From positions 124,001-188,000 of the forward strand of contig NZ_FOWC01000009.1 of NCBI RefSeq assembly GCF_900115345.1: DNA of 64,000 nt. The letters run 5' to 3'. Positions 1 through 8,945 of this stretch are shown here, piece after piece; positions within the stretch are counted from its first letter, which is position 1, and each line of letters starts with the position of its first letter. The notes under the pieces were generated by a model that saw only the letters and a list, made by a program, of their open reading frames with translations, did no database searches and was not told where the DNA came from. Origin of the DNA: Amycolatopsis rubida. GTDB taxonomy: Bacteria; Actinomycetota; Actinomycetes; Mycobacteriales; Pseudonocardiaceae. The position numbers were made by a program, and so were the translations under genes.

Positions 1-986
1 AACACTCGATCTCCCATCAGGTCAAACGCGGTGCGCATGACCGCGCCGCGCCGCCGTGGTTGGCTGCCCTTCTCGAAGTCGTCTTCGACGGTAAGATCAC
101 CGAAAGGGAGTTCCGCGACGCCACCGAGCGCTTCGAAAAAACAGTGTCTCAGCCCCCTGCGTTCGCATGGCGTTCCTTGCGGCGAGTTGCACATGCGCCC
201 GGAAACAGACTCGACCTCTTCGCGTTGCGGCGGGCGATCGTAGAGGAACGCCTTCCCGACGATCTCACCGCGCTCGTCGCGCATCGTCTGACGGTTTCGA
301 CCGTACATCGGGTAAAGGGCATGGAGTTCGACCGAGTGCTCTTCGTCGAAGGAAGCCGCGTGCTGCGTGATGTCGATGACGTACAAGCTGCTGCGAGGCT
401 CCAGTACGTCGCCATGACCAGGCCGCGCCTGGACTTGTACCGCCTCGACACACCGAAGACTTGGATGTATCGAAAGGCGAACTTGCTGCCCTCGCGGGCC
501 GAGCGTTGGTACCTCTCGTATCAGAAGGCGCAGTGCAACGGCATCGAGGTTCTCGACTTCGACGCCGTGCCTGCCCGTTCGTCCGACTCGATAGAAGTGG
601 AGCCTGCTGCGATCCAGAAGTATCTCCGAGAGCAGGTGAGCTGTGGCGACCTGATGGAGTTTCGCAAGCTGCACGATCTCCCGATGGCAGTAGACGAGAC
701 ACCGGAGTACGGCTTGTTCCACGACGGTGTTCGCGTCGGGGAAGCCTCACAGCAGTTCCGGCGAGACCTACGACGGCTGATCGGTGGAAGAGAGCGCGAC
801 GTCTGGCCGATCTCCATCGAAGGCATGCGAGTGGACGCGATGCACACGACCGCGAGGCGGGCGGGTGCGAATGCGCAGCCCAGGCTCGCAGAGGGAGACA
901 TCTGGCTGATGCCCCGGCTTGGCGGCATCGGTCGAATCATCTGGTGTGCGCGCGTCGAAACCAGGGAAGGGACGATCCAACAGTGA
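1..986 (+). CDS. UvrD/PcrA-like superfamily 1 helicase, C-terminal part (5' end outside the window)
   Basis: The reading frame is open from the left edge to the TGA at 984-986, so this is the 3' part of a longer gene. Two helicase motifs are visible. STVHRVKGMEFDRVLF resembles UvrD motif V with its (A/V)KG(L/M)EFD core, and LQYVAMTRPRLDLYRL resembles motif VI (YVA.TR). After them come about 190 residues that I do not recognise as a standard UvrD tail. The stop overlaps the next start by four bases (GTGA), so the gene is translationally coupled to the drmA-like gene and belongs to its operon. A TTG at 60 could be read as a start, but the coding frame plainly continues upstream. Third positions hold more A/T than most of the window, which hints at acquired DNA. 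Confidence 0.75.
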   Translation, partial: HSISHQVKRGAHDRAAPPWLAALLEVVFDGKITEREFRDATERFEKTVSQPPAFAWRSLRRVAHAPGNRLDLFALRRAIVEERLPDDLTALVAHRLTVSTVHRVKGMEFDRVLFVEGSRVLRDVDDVQAAARLQYVAMTRPRLDLYRLDTPKTWMYRKANLLPSRAERWYLSYQKAQCNGIEVLDFDAVPARSSDSIEVEPAAIQKYLREQVSCGDLMEFRKLHDLPMAVDETPEYGLFHDGVRVGEASQQFRRDLRRLIGGRERDVWPISIEGMRVDAMHTTARRAGANAQPRLAEGDIWLMPRLGGIGRIIWCARVETREGTIQQ

Positions 987-3900
987 CGGCACTTCGGCAT
1001 CAGCACTACGGTCTGCGCGGAAAACTGAGAACCGCCTTGCGCGCGGATCTTCTCGGGCCGGTCGACGGCGTTCATGAAGTACTCGCTTCTGACGCGCCGA
1101 TCACTGCCTACCCGATCGGTGTCCTCTTCCCTCAGCGTGAACCGAACGAGCCGCCAGGGTTCATCGAAGAGGGCGGGGCGTACCCGGTACCGGAACTATC
1201 CGCGCACAAGGATATCGAGCAGGACGAAGTCGATCTCGGGGTGGCGCTGTCGAACCAGCGCAGGCCGTCGTCGATGGGCATGACCTTCTCGGTCGATACC
1301 GAGGTGGCCCCGTACATCAGCATCGTAGTCGAAGGTGCGCGTTACGTCCCGGAAGATGCTGAGGGAAATCCCGTGGAGGCCGGACGTACCGAGGCTAGGA
1401 GTACCGACGATCAACGCGAACGCTGGCGTCGGGTTCCCGTCGAGATCGAACCCGTCGTACTCGACGTAACTGTTGCGGGTACGCGGAAGATTGAGGATCT
1501 CGCAGCCGGATTGGAGCTGCGCGCCCTGGTGCGGGCTCCGGCCGATGGCGTGGTCACGGCGACGGTGACGCTGGTCAACACTCTGACGTGCGGCGAGTAC
1601 GACCTTCAGGATGCGTACTGCTTCTTTCAGGCAGGTTTGACGGCGACTGGGCCCGATGGGAGCTTGGCCTTCGTCGAACGTCCCACGCTTCGGGGCGCGG
1701 TGGACCAAGAACAAGCTCTAAGCCGCCTGCTGCATCGGCACGTTCCGTCCTTCGCAACTGGACATGGTTGCTCGGTGGCCTGGGATTGGGAGGTGCCGGC
1801 GCTGTACGAGCCCATCGCGTCCTGTGCTGTGGCGAGTATCCGCACCGAATTCATTCCCACCTACGAGGTCTTACTTACCGATTCGAACGGTGATATCGAC
1901 AACGCAGCTCTCGATATGAGCGGGCTCGGAGTCGCGTCAGCAGACCAGATCGGCGAGAGGCTTCGGTCGATTTTGGACGGCTACGCCGGGTGGATCGAGG
2001 CTCGAGATCGGGATATCGCATTCCTTGGTGACCCTGACCACGTCGCGGCCGCCCGCGACCAGATTTCATATTGCCGGAGTGCGCTTGCCCGGATGCGTGA
2101 AGGATTGAGCCTTCTCGTCGACGAAACGCGTCCGGAGCTCGCGGAAGCGTTCCGTCTGGCAAATCGCGCGATGGCCGAGCAACGGGCGCGGACCCAGTGG
2201 ATCAAGGGCGGTCGACCGGGTGAGCCCGATCTCGCGGCTGCTCGCTGGCGCCCGTTTCAGATCGCATTCATGCTCCAGTGCCTCGCAGGTATCGTCGACC
2301 AGGAGCATGAGGACCGCGAGGTCGCTGACCTGCTTTGGTTCCCGACCGGTGGTGGCAAGACTGAGGCGTATCTCGGGCTGATCGCGTTCACGGTCTTTCT
2401 GCGTCGTCTTCGGGACGGTGCCGATGGAGCGGGCGTGACTGTCTTGATGCGGTATACCCTCCGTTTGCTGACGCTCCAACAGTTCGAACGCGCGGCTACC
2501 TTGATCTGCGCCATGGACGTCATCCGGGCCAAGGACACTGCCCAGTTGGGCAAGGAGTCCATCTCGATCGGCATGTGGGTCGGTCAGTCGGCTACACCGA
2601 ACGATTTGCAAAGCGCGAAAGACTCGTTGGCGCAGCTTCGTCGGAATCATGGAAAGCAGCTGAGCAGGAAGAATCCGATCCAGCTACGGGTCTGCCCGTG
2701 GTGCGGAAACGCATTGACGGCCGATGACTATGAGGTTGTCGAGGCGGAACGCCGGATGACGATGCGCTGTCGCAACACATTGTGCGAGTTCTCGCCTGCT
2801 CCCGGACTTCCAGTGCATGTCGTCGATCAAGCTGTTTACCACTGGCATCCGACGCTCGTCATCGCCACCGTCGACAAGTTCGCGTCGCTGCCGTGGCGTC
2901 CGACCACCGAAGCGCTGTTCAATCGTGATCTCAACGGCGTGCGGCCGCCTGAGCTGATCGTCCAGGATGAGCTGCACCTGATCTCCGGGCCGCTCGGAAC
3001 GCTGACCGGGATGTACGAAACGGCGGTCGACATCCTTGCCGAACGACCCAAGGTAGTGGCGTCAACCGCGACGATCAGGCGTGCGTCCGACCAGGTAACC
3101 GCGCTCTTCGACCGTCGCCTAGCCCAGTTCCCGCCAGCCGGTCTGGACGCGCGTGATTCCTGGTTCGCGGTTGAAACGCCCAGGACAGCCAAAGCCTCGC
3201 GACGTTACCTGGGCCTGCTGACCGCGAGCACCAGTCAGACAACGTTGCTGGTTCGCGCGTATGCGGCGTTGCTCCATGGGGCTGCTCGAGCACGGGAAGA
3301 CGGGGCGACGCCGGAGTTGCTGGATCCGTACTGGACGCTCGTCGGCTACTTCAACAGCCTTCGGCTGTTGTCAGCAGCCGAACTTCAGGTCCGTGACGAC
3401 GTCCAAGACCGCCTGGAGGCATTGTCGGATCGCGATGGCTCGGCCAAACGAGCCGACCTGTCCGTCGAGGATCTCAGCAGTCGGGCTGATTCCACCAAGA
3501 TCCCCGAGCTGCTCAAGATGATCGAACGGGGACTTCCGGCTGGTCGAGTGCTCGACGTCCTGCTCGCGACCAACATGATCTCGGTCGGGGTTGACATCGA
3601 CCGGCTCGGGCTGATGGCTGTGATGGGACAGCCGCAGACCACTGCGGAGTACATCCAGGCCACTAGCCGAGTCGGCAGGCTCCATCCTGGGCTGGTGACG
3701 GTGATCTTGAACTCGATGCGATCGAGGGATCGTTCGCACTATGAGAGTTTCCCGACGTTCCACTCAGCGCTCTATCGTGAGGTCGAGTCGACCAGCGTTA
3801 CCCCGTTCTCTGCCCGGGCTCGGGATCGAGGACTGCACGCGGTCGTAGTCGCCTTGGCCAGGATGTTGATCCCTGGCCTTCGCGAGAACAGTGACGCGCA

Positions 3901-4210
3901 TCGAATCGAGAAATTTGTCGCTGAGGTGGAGTCGACGGTACGTGCGGCGATCTTGGATCGCGTCGAGAAGATCAACCCTGAGGAAGCGGAAGCAGCCGCG
4001 GAACAAATCGACAATTTCGTCCAGTGGTGGCGCGAGCGGGCAGTTGACCAGCCCGAACTCGTGTACGAGGCGAAGCGAGGTTCGGGGGCTCCGGCGCTGC
4101 TGATCGGATTCAGCGCTGAGGAAACGGCTTCAGCCGACGCGCAAGAGACCTTGTGGAGCCTACGGGACGTTGATGCTGAATCTGCCTTGTTCCTCGAGTA
4201 CAAGTGGTAG
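983..4210 (+). CDS. drmA: DrmA-like superfamily 2 helicase (DISARM-related defence core)
   Basis: A protein of about 1075 residues, read from the GTG at 983 that overlaps the upstream TGA. The open frame extends further upstream, but that part is out of phase with the real helicase gene. The N-terminus has YPIGVLFP, typical of the DrmA family. A Walker A motif (PTGGGKTEAYL) lies near residue 454, a zinc-ribbon-like insert (CPWC ... CRNTLC) near 570-597, a DEAH-like box (QDELHLI) near 660, and motif VI (QATSRVGR) near 893. In DISARM, DrmA and DrmB form the conserved core that restricts incoming phage DNA. The drmB-like gene follows after 9 bases. No DISARM methylase or PLD protein (DrmC) is visible here. 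The helicase assignment is firm; membership of a particular DISARM class cannot be decided without the region to the left. Confidence 0.8.
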   Translation: MTALRHQHYGLRGKLRTALRADLLGPVDGVHEVLASDAPITAYPIGVLFPQREPNEPPGFIEEGGAYPVPELSAHKDIEQDEVDLGVALSNQRRPSSMGMTFSVDTEVAPYISIVVEGARYVPEDAEGNPVEAGRTEARSTDDQRERWRRVPVEIEPVVLDVTVAGTRKIEDLAAGLELRALVRAPADGVVTATVTLVNTLTCGEYDLQDAYCFFQAGLTATGPDGSLAFVERPTLRGAVDQEQALSRLLHRHVPSFATGHGCSVAWDWEVPALYEPIASCAVASIRTEFIPTYEVLLTDSNGDIDNAALDMSGLGVASADQIGERLRSILDGYAGWIEARDRDIAFLGDPDHVAAARDQISYCRSALARMREGLSLLVDETRPELAEAFRLANRAMAEQRARTQWIKGGRPGEPDLAAARWRPFQIAFMLQCLAGIVDQEHEDREVADLLWFPTGGGKTEAYLGLIAFTVFLRRLRDGADGAGVTVLMRYTLRLLTLQQFERAATLICAMDVIRAKDTAQLGKESISIGMWVGQSATPNDLQSAKDSLAQLRRNHGKQLSRKNPIQLRVCPWCGNALTADDYEVVEAERRMTMRCRNTLCEFSPAPGLPVHVVDQAVYHWHPTLVIATVDKFASLPWRPTTEALFNRDLNGVRPPELIVQDELHLISGPLGTLTGMYETAVDILAERPKVVASTATIRRASDQVTALFDRRLAQFPPAGLDARDSWFAVETPRTAKASRRYLGLLTASTSQTTLLVRAYAALLHGAARAREDGATPELLDPYWTLVGYFNSLRLLSAAELQVRDDVQDRLEALSDRDGSAKRADLSVEDLSSRADSTKIPELLKMIERGLPAGRVLDVLLATNMISVGVDIDRLGLMAVMGQPQTTAEYIQATSRVGRLHPGLVTVILNSMRSRDRSHYESFPTFHSALYREVESTSVTPFSARARDRGLHAVVVALARMLIPGLRENSDAHRIEKFVAEVESTVRAAILDRVEKINPEEAEAAAEQIDNFVQWWRERAVDQPELVYEAKRGSGAPALLIGFSAEETASADAQETLWSLRDVDAESALFLEYKW

Positions 4211-4219
4211 GGAGTGACG

Positions 4220-6055
4220 ATGGGTTATACAAGTCCCGCTCGTCGGAGCGGACCGGGAAAGACGCGCGCGGCACGCAACCTCGGGTCAGTTCGGCGATCG
4301 CAGCTCGTTACGACGTACGGAGTCGGCTCTCTCATCGCGATCGACAACGAATCATTCATCGTGGCCGGGCTTGATTCTTGGGATGTCGGGGAGGCTCCCG
4401 AGATCCACGAGCGACGGCTCGCGCAGCTTCTCGGCGTCCAATCATTTCGACTTCCGCCTGCGCCGGATCTGGACGACGCCAGGGACGGCGTTCGAGTGCG
4501 ACGGTTTCCTGAGTACTACTCCTGCCCGAGCTGTCGTTCTCTCATGAAGTTCCGCGAGTTCAACACGGCGGGAGAGAAGGCGCGGTGCGGAGAATGTGAG
4601 GAAATGCTGGTCCCCTCGCGGTTCGTGCTCGCTTGCGACGGCGGTCATATCGAAGATTTTCCCTACTGGAAATGGGTGCATCGGGGGAAGCGCGCCGGCC
4701 CCGGGGCTTGCAGGGGTTCCCTCCGGCTCCAGGCCGCCGGGTCGTCTGCTTCGTTGCGTTCGATCGTGATCGAGTGCACGTGTGGAGAAAAGGCGTCGAT
4801 GGAAGGAGCGTTCCGGCGTAAGACATTGCGAGAGCTCGGCATTGGTTGTTCAGGGCGGTCTCCGTGGCTGCAGGAAGATCGGCCGATTGCCTGCGACCGT
4901 CCTCCGCGGACCATGCAGCGCGGGTCGTCTTCAGTCTGGAATCCCGTGCTGAGCAGTGCGCTTTCGATCCCGCCGTTCAGCGGAGGTGTCCACGCTCTCG
5001 TCGAACGAGAGAAGCTGGACACCGCTTCCGAGGACACAATCCAGTGGTTTTGCAGGAGCAACCACGCGAAACTGCAGCAAGCGAACGCGACGGTTGACGA
5101 CGTACTTCGAGTCGTGGCGGAGCTGAAAGCAGCGCGCGGTCGTGATCAGGACGACGAACCGGCCGAGGTTGCGTCGTCATCCTCTCTCCGGACGCAGGAG
5201 TACCGGAGCCTGGTGATCGGCAGCCGTGAGCGGGCCGAAGACGGTTTGCAGTCGTTTGTATGCGAACCACCGGAGCGGAGTCTCGATGCGCTCCGCGCGT
5301 TCGACATTGGTCAAGTGATGCTGGTCAAAAGGCTTCGCGAAGTGCGAGCGCTGGCGGCGTTCACTCGCGGCACGCCGCCTGAGGAAGACGGTTCGGAGGC
5401 GCGCCAGGCTCCGCTGTGCAGCGGAGACTTGACCTGGCTGCCTGCAATTGAGGTGGTCGGTGAGGGTGTCTTCCTGCGGTTGGCGGAAGGCGAACTCCGC
5501 CAGTGGGAAAACAGGTCGGAAGTCCGGAAGCATGTCTCGGTGATTCGCGAAAATCACCTCGCCGCCCTCCGGAAACGGGCAGCCCTCAACCCTCATAAGT
5601 CGGTCGTCGAAGTGACGTCGCCTGTCACGCCGCGACGTGTGTTGCTCCATACGCTCGCACATGTTCTCATCAATGAATGGAGTCTTGACGGAGGCTACCC
5701 GGCGTCTGCGTTGCGTGAACGGATCTATGCAGGCTCGGATATGGCAGGTGTCCTGATCTATACGGCGACGAGCGACTCCGCAGGAAGCCTCGGCGGGGTG
5801 GTAGCGCAGGGCGAGCCGGAACGTCTTGTCGATACCTTGCGCAGCGCGTTGTTGCGATCGTCGTGGTGTTCGAACGATCCCTTGTGCATGGAGTCGAAGA
5901 GCAGCGGAGTCGACGGCGTCAACCTTGCCGCGTGTCATGCGTGTGTATTGCTGCCGGAGACCAGTTGCGAGAACAACAACTGTTTCCTTGACAGAGGCAT
6001 CTTGATCAGCGAGCCGCAGGGCACCAACCTGGCGTACTTTTCGCTGACCGGCTGA
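4220..6055 (+). CDS. drmB: DrmB-like protein with DUF1998 domain
   Basis: A 611-residue protein. The ATG at 4220 is preferred over the GTG at 4214 because GGAG at 4211-4214 sits five bases before the ATG but overlaps the GTG. The N-terminal half has a zinc-binding pattern (SCPSC near residue 102, RCGEC near 125). The C-terminal part carries the DUF1998 signature: LLHTLAHVLINEWSLDGG near 477, then GVLIYTATSDSAGSLGG, and a terminal cysteine cluster (WCSNDPLC, CHAC, CENNNC). DUF1998 proteins accompany DrmA-type helicases in DISARM and are thought to act as their partner. The gene is the last of the UvrD-drmA-drmB operon and is followed by a strong terminator. Confidence 0.8.
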   Translation: MGYTSPARRSGPGKTRAARNLGSVRRSQLVTTYGVGSLIAIDNESFIVAGLDSWDVGEAPEIHERRLAQLLGVQSFRLPPAPDLDDARDGVRVRRFPEYYSCPSCRSLMKFREFNTAGEKARCGECEEMLVPSRFVLACDGGHIEDFPYWKWVHRGKRAGPGACRGSLRLQAAGSSASLRSIVIECTCGEKASMEGAFRRKTLRELGIGCSGRSPWLQEDRPIACDRPPRTMQRGSSSVWNPVLSSALSIPPFSGGVHALVEREKLDTASEDTIQWFCRSNHAKLQQANATVDDVLRVVAELKAARGRDQDDEPAEVASSSSLRTQEYRSLVIGSRERAEDGLQSFVCEPPERSLDALRAFDIGQVMLVKRLREVRALAAFTRGTPPEEDGSEARQAPLCSGDLTWLPAIEVVGEGVFLRLAEGELRQWENRSEVRKHVSVIRENHLAALRKRAALNPHKSVVEVTSPVTPRRVLLHTLAHVLINEWSLDGGYPASALRERIYAGSDMAGVLIYTATSDSAGSLGGVVAQGEPERLVDTLRSALLRSSWCSNDPLCMESKSSGVDGVNLAACHACVLLPETSCENNNCFLDRGILISEPQGTNLAYFSLTG

Positions 6056-6095
6056 CTCGATTCAGAGTAGCGCAGCTGGTGGGAGAAGAGAGGCA

Positions 6096-6120
6096 CCCGC
6101 CAGCCTTGGTGGCTGGCGGG
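6096..6120. terminator. Bidirectional intrinsic terminator
   Basis: A perfect 10-bp stem (CCCGCCAGCC at 6096-6105, GGCTGGCGGG at 6111-6120) closes a five-base loop. It lies between the convergent drmB-like gene and the methyltransferase gene, so it can serve both. There is no long T tract, as is common in actinomycetes. Confidence 0.75.
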
Positions 6121-6158
6121 GCCGCATGCCCGTTCTGGGCTGGTTCTGGCGAGTTTTG

Positions 6159-6896
6159 TCAAGAGTGCAGCACGACGCACGCGAAGCCGAATGAGTTCCG
6201 GTAGCCGCGGAGCCACTCGTCGCGGTGGGTGGCCGCGGCGGCGAGGGCTTCGGCTTGGCCGGGGTCTTCCGGGTGGTCCAGGGCCCATTCGGTGAGGCTG
6301 CCGGTCCACGACCATTCGTAGGCGTCCAGTTCGCCGCGGGTGCTCGTGTGGCCGTGGGTCGGCGTCCAGCCGGCGGAAGTCACCTGGTCGAGGAGTTCCG
6401 GCAGGTCTGGCAGGTCGCCGAAGATCTCAAGCGCGGCGGGGGTTGGCTCGGCTTCCCAGTAGGCGTCGCCGACCAGGGCGCGGCCGCTGGGGCGGACGTG
6501 AGCTCGCAGCGCGGCGAGGGTGGCTGGCAAACCGCCGAAGGCGTGGGTTGAGCCGATGCACAGGACGGTGTCGAACTCGGCTGCGGCGGGGAATTCGGTG
6601 GCGGATTGCTGGTGGAGGGTCAGCCGGTCGGCGACGCCTCGTTCGGTTGCGGCGGAGCGGGCGCGGGAGAGGGCGAATTCCGAGGTGTCGACGCCGACTG
6701 CGCGAAGTTTCGGGTACGCGGCGAGGGCGCGGATGAGCCAATCGGCACCGCCGCAGCCCAGGTCTAGGACAACAGCGTCTTCGTGCGGGATGCTGTGGTG
6801 GAGCAGGTGCCGCACCTCGTCGTCGCTGATCGGGGCCGCGATGGGGTGCTGGGTGTGGGCGAGTGCGGAAAGTCGTTCACGGTTCACGCGCGCCAC
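6159..6896 (-). CDS. Class I SAM-dependent methyltransferase
   Basis: A 245-residue protein. The SAM-binding motif I is VLDLGCGGADW near residue 43, followed by an acidic motif II region (AVGVDTSEFALSRAR) and a post-I segment (FDTVLCIGSTHAFGG). This is the Methyltransf_25/11 fold for a small-molecule substrate; the substrate is not predictable. It starts 33 bases after the TetR gene on the same strand and may be the last gene of the alkane operon. It is convergent with the defence operon. It is not a DISARM DNA methylase: there is no (N/D)PPY or PCQ motif. Confidence 0.75.
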   Translation of the reverse strand: MARVNRERLSALAHTQHPIAAPISDDEVRHLLHHSIPHEDAVVLDLGCGGADWLIRALAAYPKLRAVGVDTSEFALSRARSAATERGVADRLTLHQQSATEFPAAAEFDTVLCIGSTHAFGGLPATLAALRAHVRPSGRALVGDAYWEAEPTPAALEIFGDLPDLPELLDQVTSAGWTPTHGHTSTRGELDAYEWSWTGSLTEWALDHPEDPGQAEALAAAATHRDEWLRGYRNSFGFACVVLHS

Positions 6897-6929
6897 GCTG
6901 ACACGCGCGCCCAGAGCCGCGCATCTTGT

Positions 6930-7553
6930 TTATGAGCGGGTGCGCATCGATGCCGACGGGGCGGTGCCGAGCACGCGAGTGGCGACCCAGGCCAGGCCGT
7001 CGGCGGTCTCGGCTGGTGTGCCCGACGGCTGCATGACGTGGCTGAGCACGGTGCGCACGACGAGGTCCATGACCACGGTGAGCTGGCCGTCGTCGAGTGG
7101 CGGCGCGTAGCCGCGGACCCGGCCGCGCAGGACGGCTTTCGCTTCGGTCAGCAAAGTGCCGGCGCGGGTGGTCAGCAGCGGCAGGAATTCGTTGTCGGTG
7201 CCGTGCGTCGCGGAGGCGATGGCGCGCAGCAGGATGTTGTCGTCGGCCAGTTCGAGCACCGCGCGGACGGCGTCGTAGATCGCCTCGACCAGGTCGTCGG
7301 GATGCCGGTCGAACGCCGTGCTCACGACGGCGAGGAACCGGCGCAGCTCGTGCGAGATCATCGCCTCGGCGAGCGCGGTTTTCGAGCCGATCTCGTTGTA
7401 GACGGTCTGCCTGCTCACCCCGACCAGGTCGGCCAGCCGCGCCATGGTGACCGCTGACCAGCCGGATTTCGCGGTGAGTTCGATGGCGGCGGTGATGATG
7501 GGCTGCCGGTACTGGCCGCCCGCGGGCACCGGAAGCACGCTCATGGCAGTCAT
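6930..7553 (-). CDS. TetR-family regulator of the alkane hydroxylase operon
   Basis: A 207-residue protein. The N-terminal helix-turn-helix spans roughly residues 17-63 (AAIELTAKSGWSAVTM, then LADLVGVSRQTVYNEIGSK). The C-terminal ligand domain is divergent, as usual. It starts one base after the stop of the ferredoxin reductase gene and is therefore transcribed with alkB. In actinobacteria a TetR protein in this place (AlkU type) commonly represses the alkB operon and responds to acyl-CoA; that role is inferred. A second ATG three codons downstream is an alternative start. Confidence 0.8.
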   Translation of the reverse strand: MTAMSVLPVPAGGQYRQPIITAAIELTAKSGWSAVTMARLADLVGVSRQTVYNEIGSKTALAEAMISHELRRFLAVVSTAFDRHPDDLVEAIYDAVRAVLELADDNILLRAIASATHGTDNEFLPLLTTRAGTLLTEAKAVLRGRVRGYAPPLDDGQLTVVMDLVVRTVLSHVMQPSGTPAETADGLAWVATRVLGTAPSASMRTRS

Positions 7554-7554
7554 T

Positions 7555-8757
7555 CTAGGCGGCCGTTTCCAGTGCGAAGGCGACCGCCTCGGACCACGGC
7601 GCCCGTGCGGCGATCCGCTTGCGGTACTTCATGATGTCGCGCGGCCGGTCGACGGTGAACGCGCCGACGAGCCGGTCGCCGCGCCGGTACAGCGCGGTGA
7701 AGCCGTGCTCGGCCGGGACCGCGACGACGACCTCGTCCGCGCGCGGCGTCCCGACGAACTGGATGCGGTGCGAGTACCAATCGGACCAGAAATACGGCAC
7801 GGCGCTGAACACCCGCGCGCTCGCGGGGTCCAGCGCGTGCCGAGCCGCGGCCGCACCCTGCTCGGCCGCGTTCGTCCAGTGTTCCAGCCGCATCAGCTCG
7901 CCGTCGAACAGCGCGTTCGCCACGTGCGCGACGTCTCCGGCCGCGTAAACGCCGTGTGCGGCGGCGAGGGTGCCGTCGCAGATGACGCCGCCGTCGCGCT
8001 CGTGCAGCAGGAGTCCGCTGTCGCGCAGCCATCCGGTGGCGGGGGCCGCGCCGATTCCGGCGACGACGAGGTCGGCTGGGAGGACTTCGCCGGTGGACAG
8101 CTGGACGCCGGTCACCGCGCCGTCTTTCTCCGTAAAACCGGTGACCCTGGTGCCCAGCCGGAGATCGGTGCCTGCCGCGCGATGCAGGTCCGCGCAGACC
8201 TCGCCGACTTCGGGACCGATCGCGCGCACCAGAGGCGTGTCCAATGATTCCACAATGGATACCGGAAGGCCGCGTTTGCGCGCGGCTGAAGCGACTTCCG
8301 AGCCGATGAACCCAGCGCCGATCACGACTGTCCTGGCGCCACTGTCCAATGCGGACCGGATGGCGACCGCGTCGTCCGCGGTGCGCAGCGAGTGAATGCC
8401 GGAGATCTCTTCGGTGCCGGGGAGAACTCGGGCGGCGGCTCCGGTGGCGATGACGGCCGAGTCGTAGGGGACGGTCGTGTCGCCGGTGCGGATCTCCCTG
8501 GCGATCGGGTCGAGCCCGGTCGCGGGAGTGCCCAGCCGGAGTTCGACGCCGAGTTCGCGCAGGTCGTCCGCGCTGAGAAACGGTTCCACCGCAACCGGTC
8601 CGTCCGCCGCGAGAAAGGCTTTCGACAGCGGCGGCCGGTCGTAGGGCAGATGGTCCTCCGCGCCGATCAGCACGATCCGGCCGTCGTATCCGGTTCGCCG
8701 CGCCGATTCGACCGCTCGCAGTCCCGCCAGCGACGCGCCGACCACCGCGAGCGTCAT
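7555..8757 (-). CDS. NAD(P)H-dependent ferredoxin/rubredoxin reductase (FAD)
   Basis: A 400-residue flavoprotein. The ATG at 8757 overlaps the ferredoxin stop (ATGA), which sets the start. The N-terminus has a Rossmann FAD motif (VVGASLAGLRAVESARR), then LPYDRPPLSK, typical of P450-type ferredoxin and rubredoxin reductases. A second dinucleotide motif (VVIGAGFIGSEVASAARKRG, near residue 149) binds NAD(P)H, and a second FAD motif (GVYAAGDVAHV) lies near 268. It passes electrons from NAD(P)H to the ferredoxin or to the rubredoxin domain fused to AlkB. The length is usual for the family. Confidence 0.85.
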   Translation of the reverse strand: MTLAVVGASLAGLRAVESARRTGYDGRIVLIGAEDHLPYDRPPLSKAFLAADGPVAVEPFLSADDLRELGVELRLGTPATGLDPIAREIRTGDTTVPYDSAVIATGAAARVLPGTEEISGIHSLRTADDAVAIRSALDSGARTVVIGAGFIGSEVASAARKRGLPVSIVESLDTPLVRAIGPEVGEVCADLHRAAGTDLRLGTRVTGFTEKDGAVTGVQLSTGEVLPADLVVAGIGAAPATGWLRDSGLLLHERDGGVICDGTLAAAHGVYAAGDVAHVANALFDGELMRLEHWTNAAEQGAAAARHALDPASARVFSAVPYFWSDWYSHRIQFVGTPRADEVVVAVPAEHGFTALYRRGDRLVGAFTVDRPRDIMKYRKRIAARAPWSEAVAFALETAA

Positions 8758-8945
8758 GACACCAGCTTCAACGCGAGCACCGGGCAGGCGTCGACCGCCG
8801 CGGCGAGGTCGGTCCGGTGCTCCTCGCCGGGGTTCCCGTCGAGCACGACGACCGTGCCCTCGTCGCCCACCTCGAAGAAGTCCGGAGCCATCGCTTCGCA
8901 CATGCCCAGGCCGTCACACTTGTTCAAATCCGCTTCGATCCGCAT
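8754..8945 (-). CDS. Small [3Fe-4S]-type ferredoxin
   Basis: A 63-residue protein. The start at 8945 shares a base with the alkB stop (TGATG), and the stop overlaps the reductase start (ATGA). The cluster ligands are Cys10, Cys16 and Cys54, in C-x5-C ... C-P. Gly13-Leu14 occupy the place where a 4Fe ferredoxin would have its extra cysteine, so a [3Fe-4S] cluster is expected. This type normally feeds actinobacterial cytochromes P450. Its place between AlkB-rubredoxin and the reductase is unusual, because AlkB already carries its own rubredoxin. Confidence 0.85.
   Translation of the reverse strand: MRIEADLNKCDGLGMCEAMAPDFFEVGDEGTVVVLDGNPGEEHRTDLAAAVDACPVLALKLVS

Noticed and set aside
461..982. 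N-terminal extension of the drmA-like frame
   Set aside because: It is out of frame with the UvrD-like helicase gene that occupies the same bases and has its own motifs. The GTG at 983 with a four-base overlap is the better start.
6159..6896. Methyltransferase as a DISARM methylase
   Set aside because: It is on the opposite strand beyond a terminator and lacks DNA-methylase motifs. It fits the small-molecule class.
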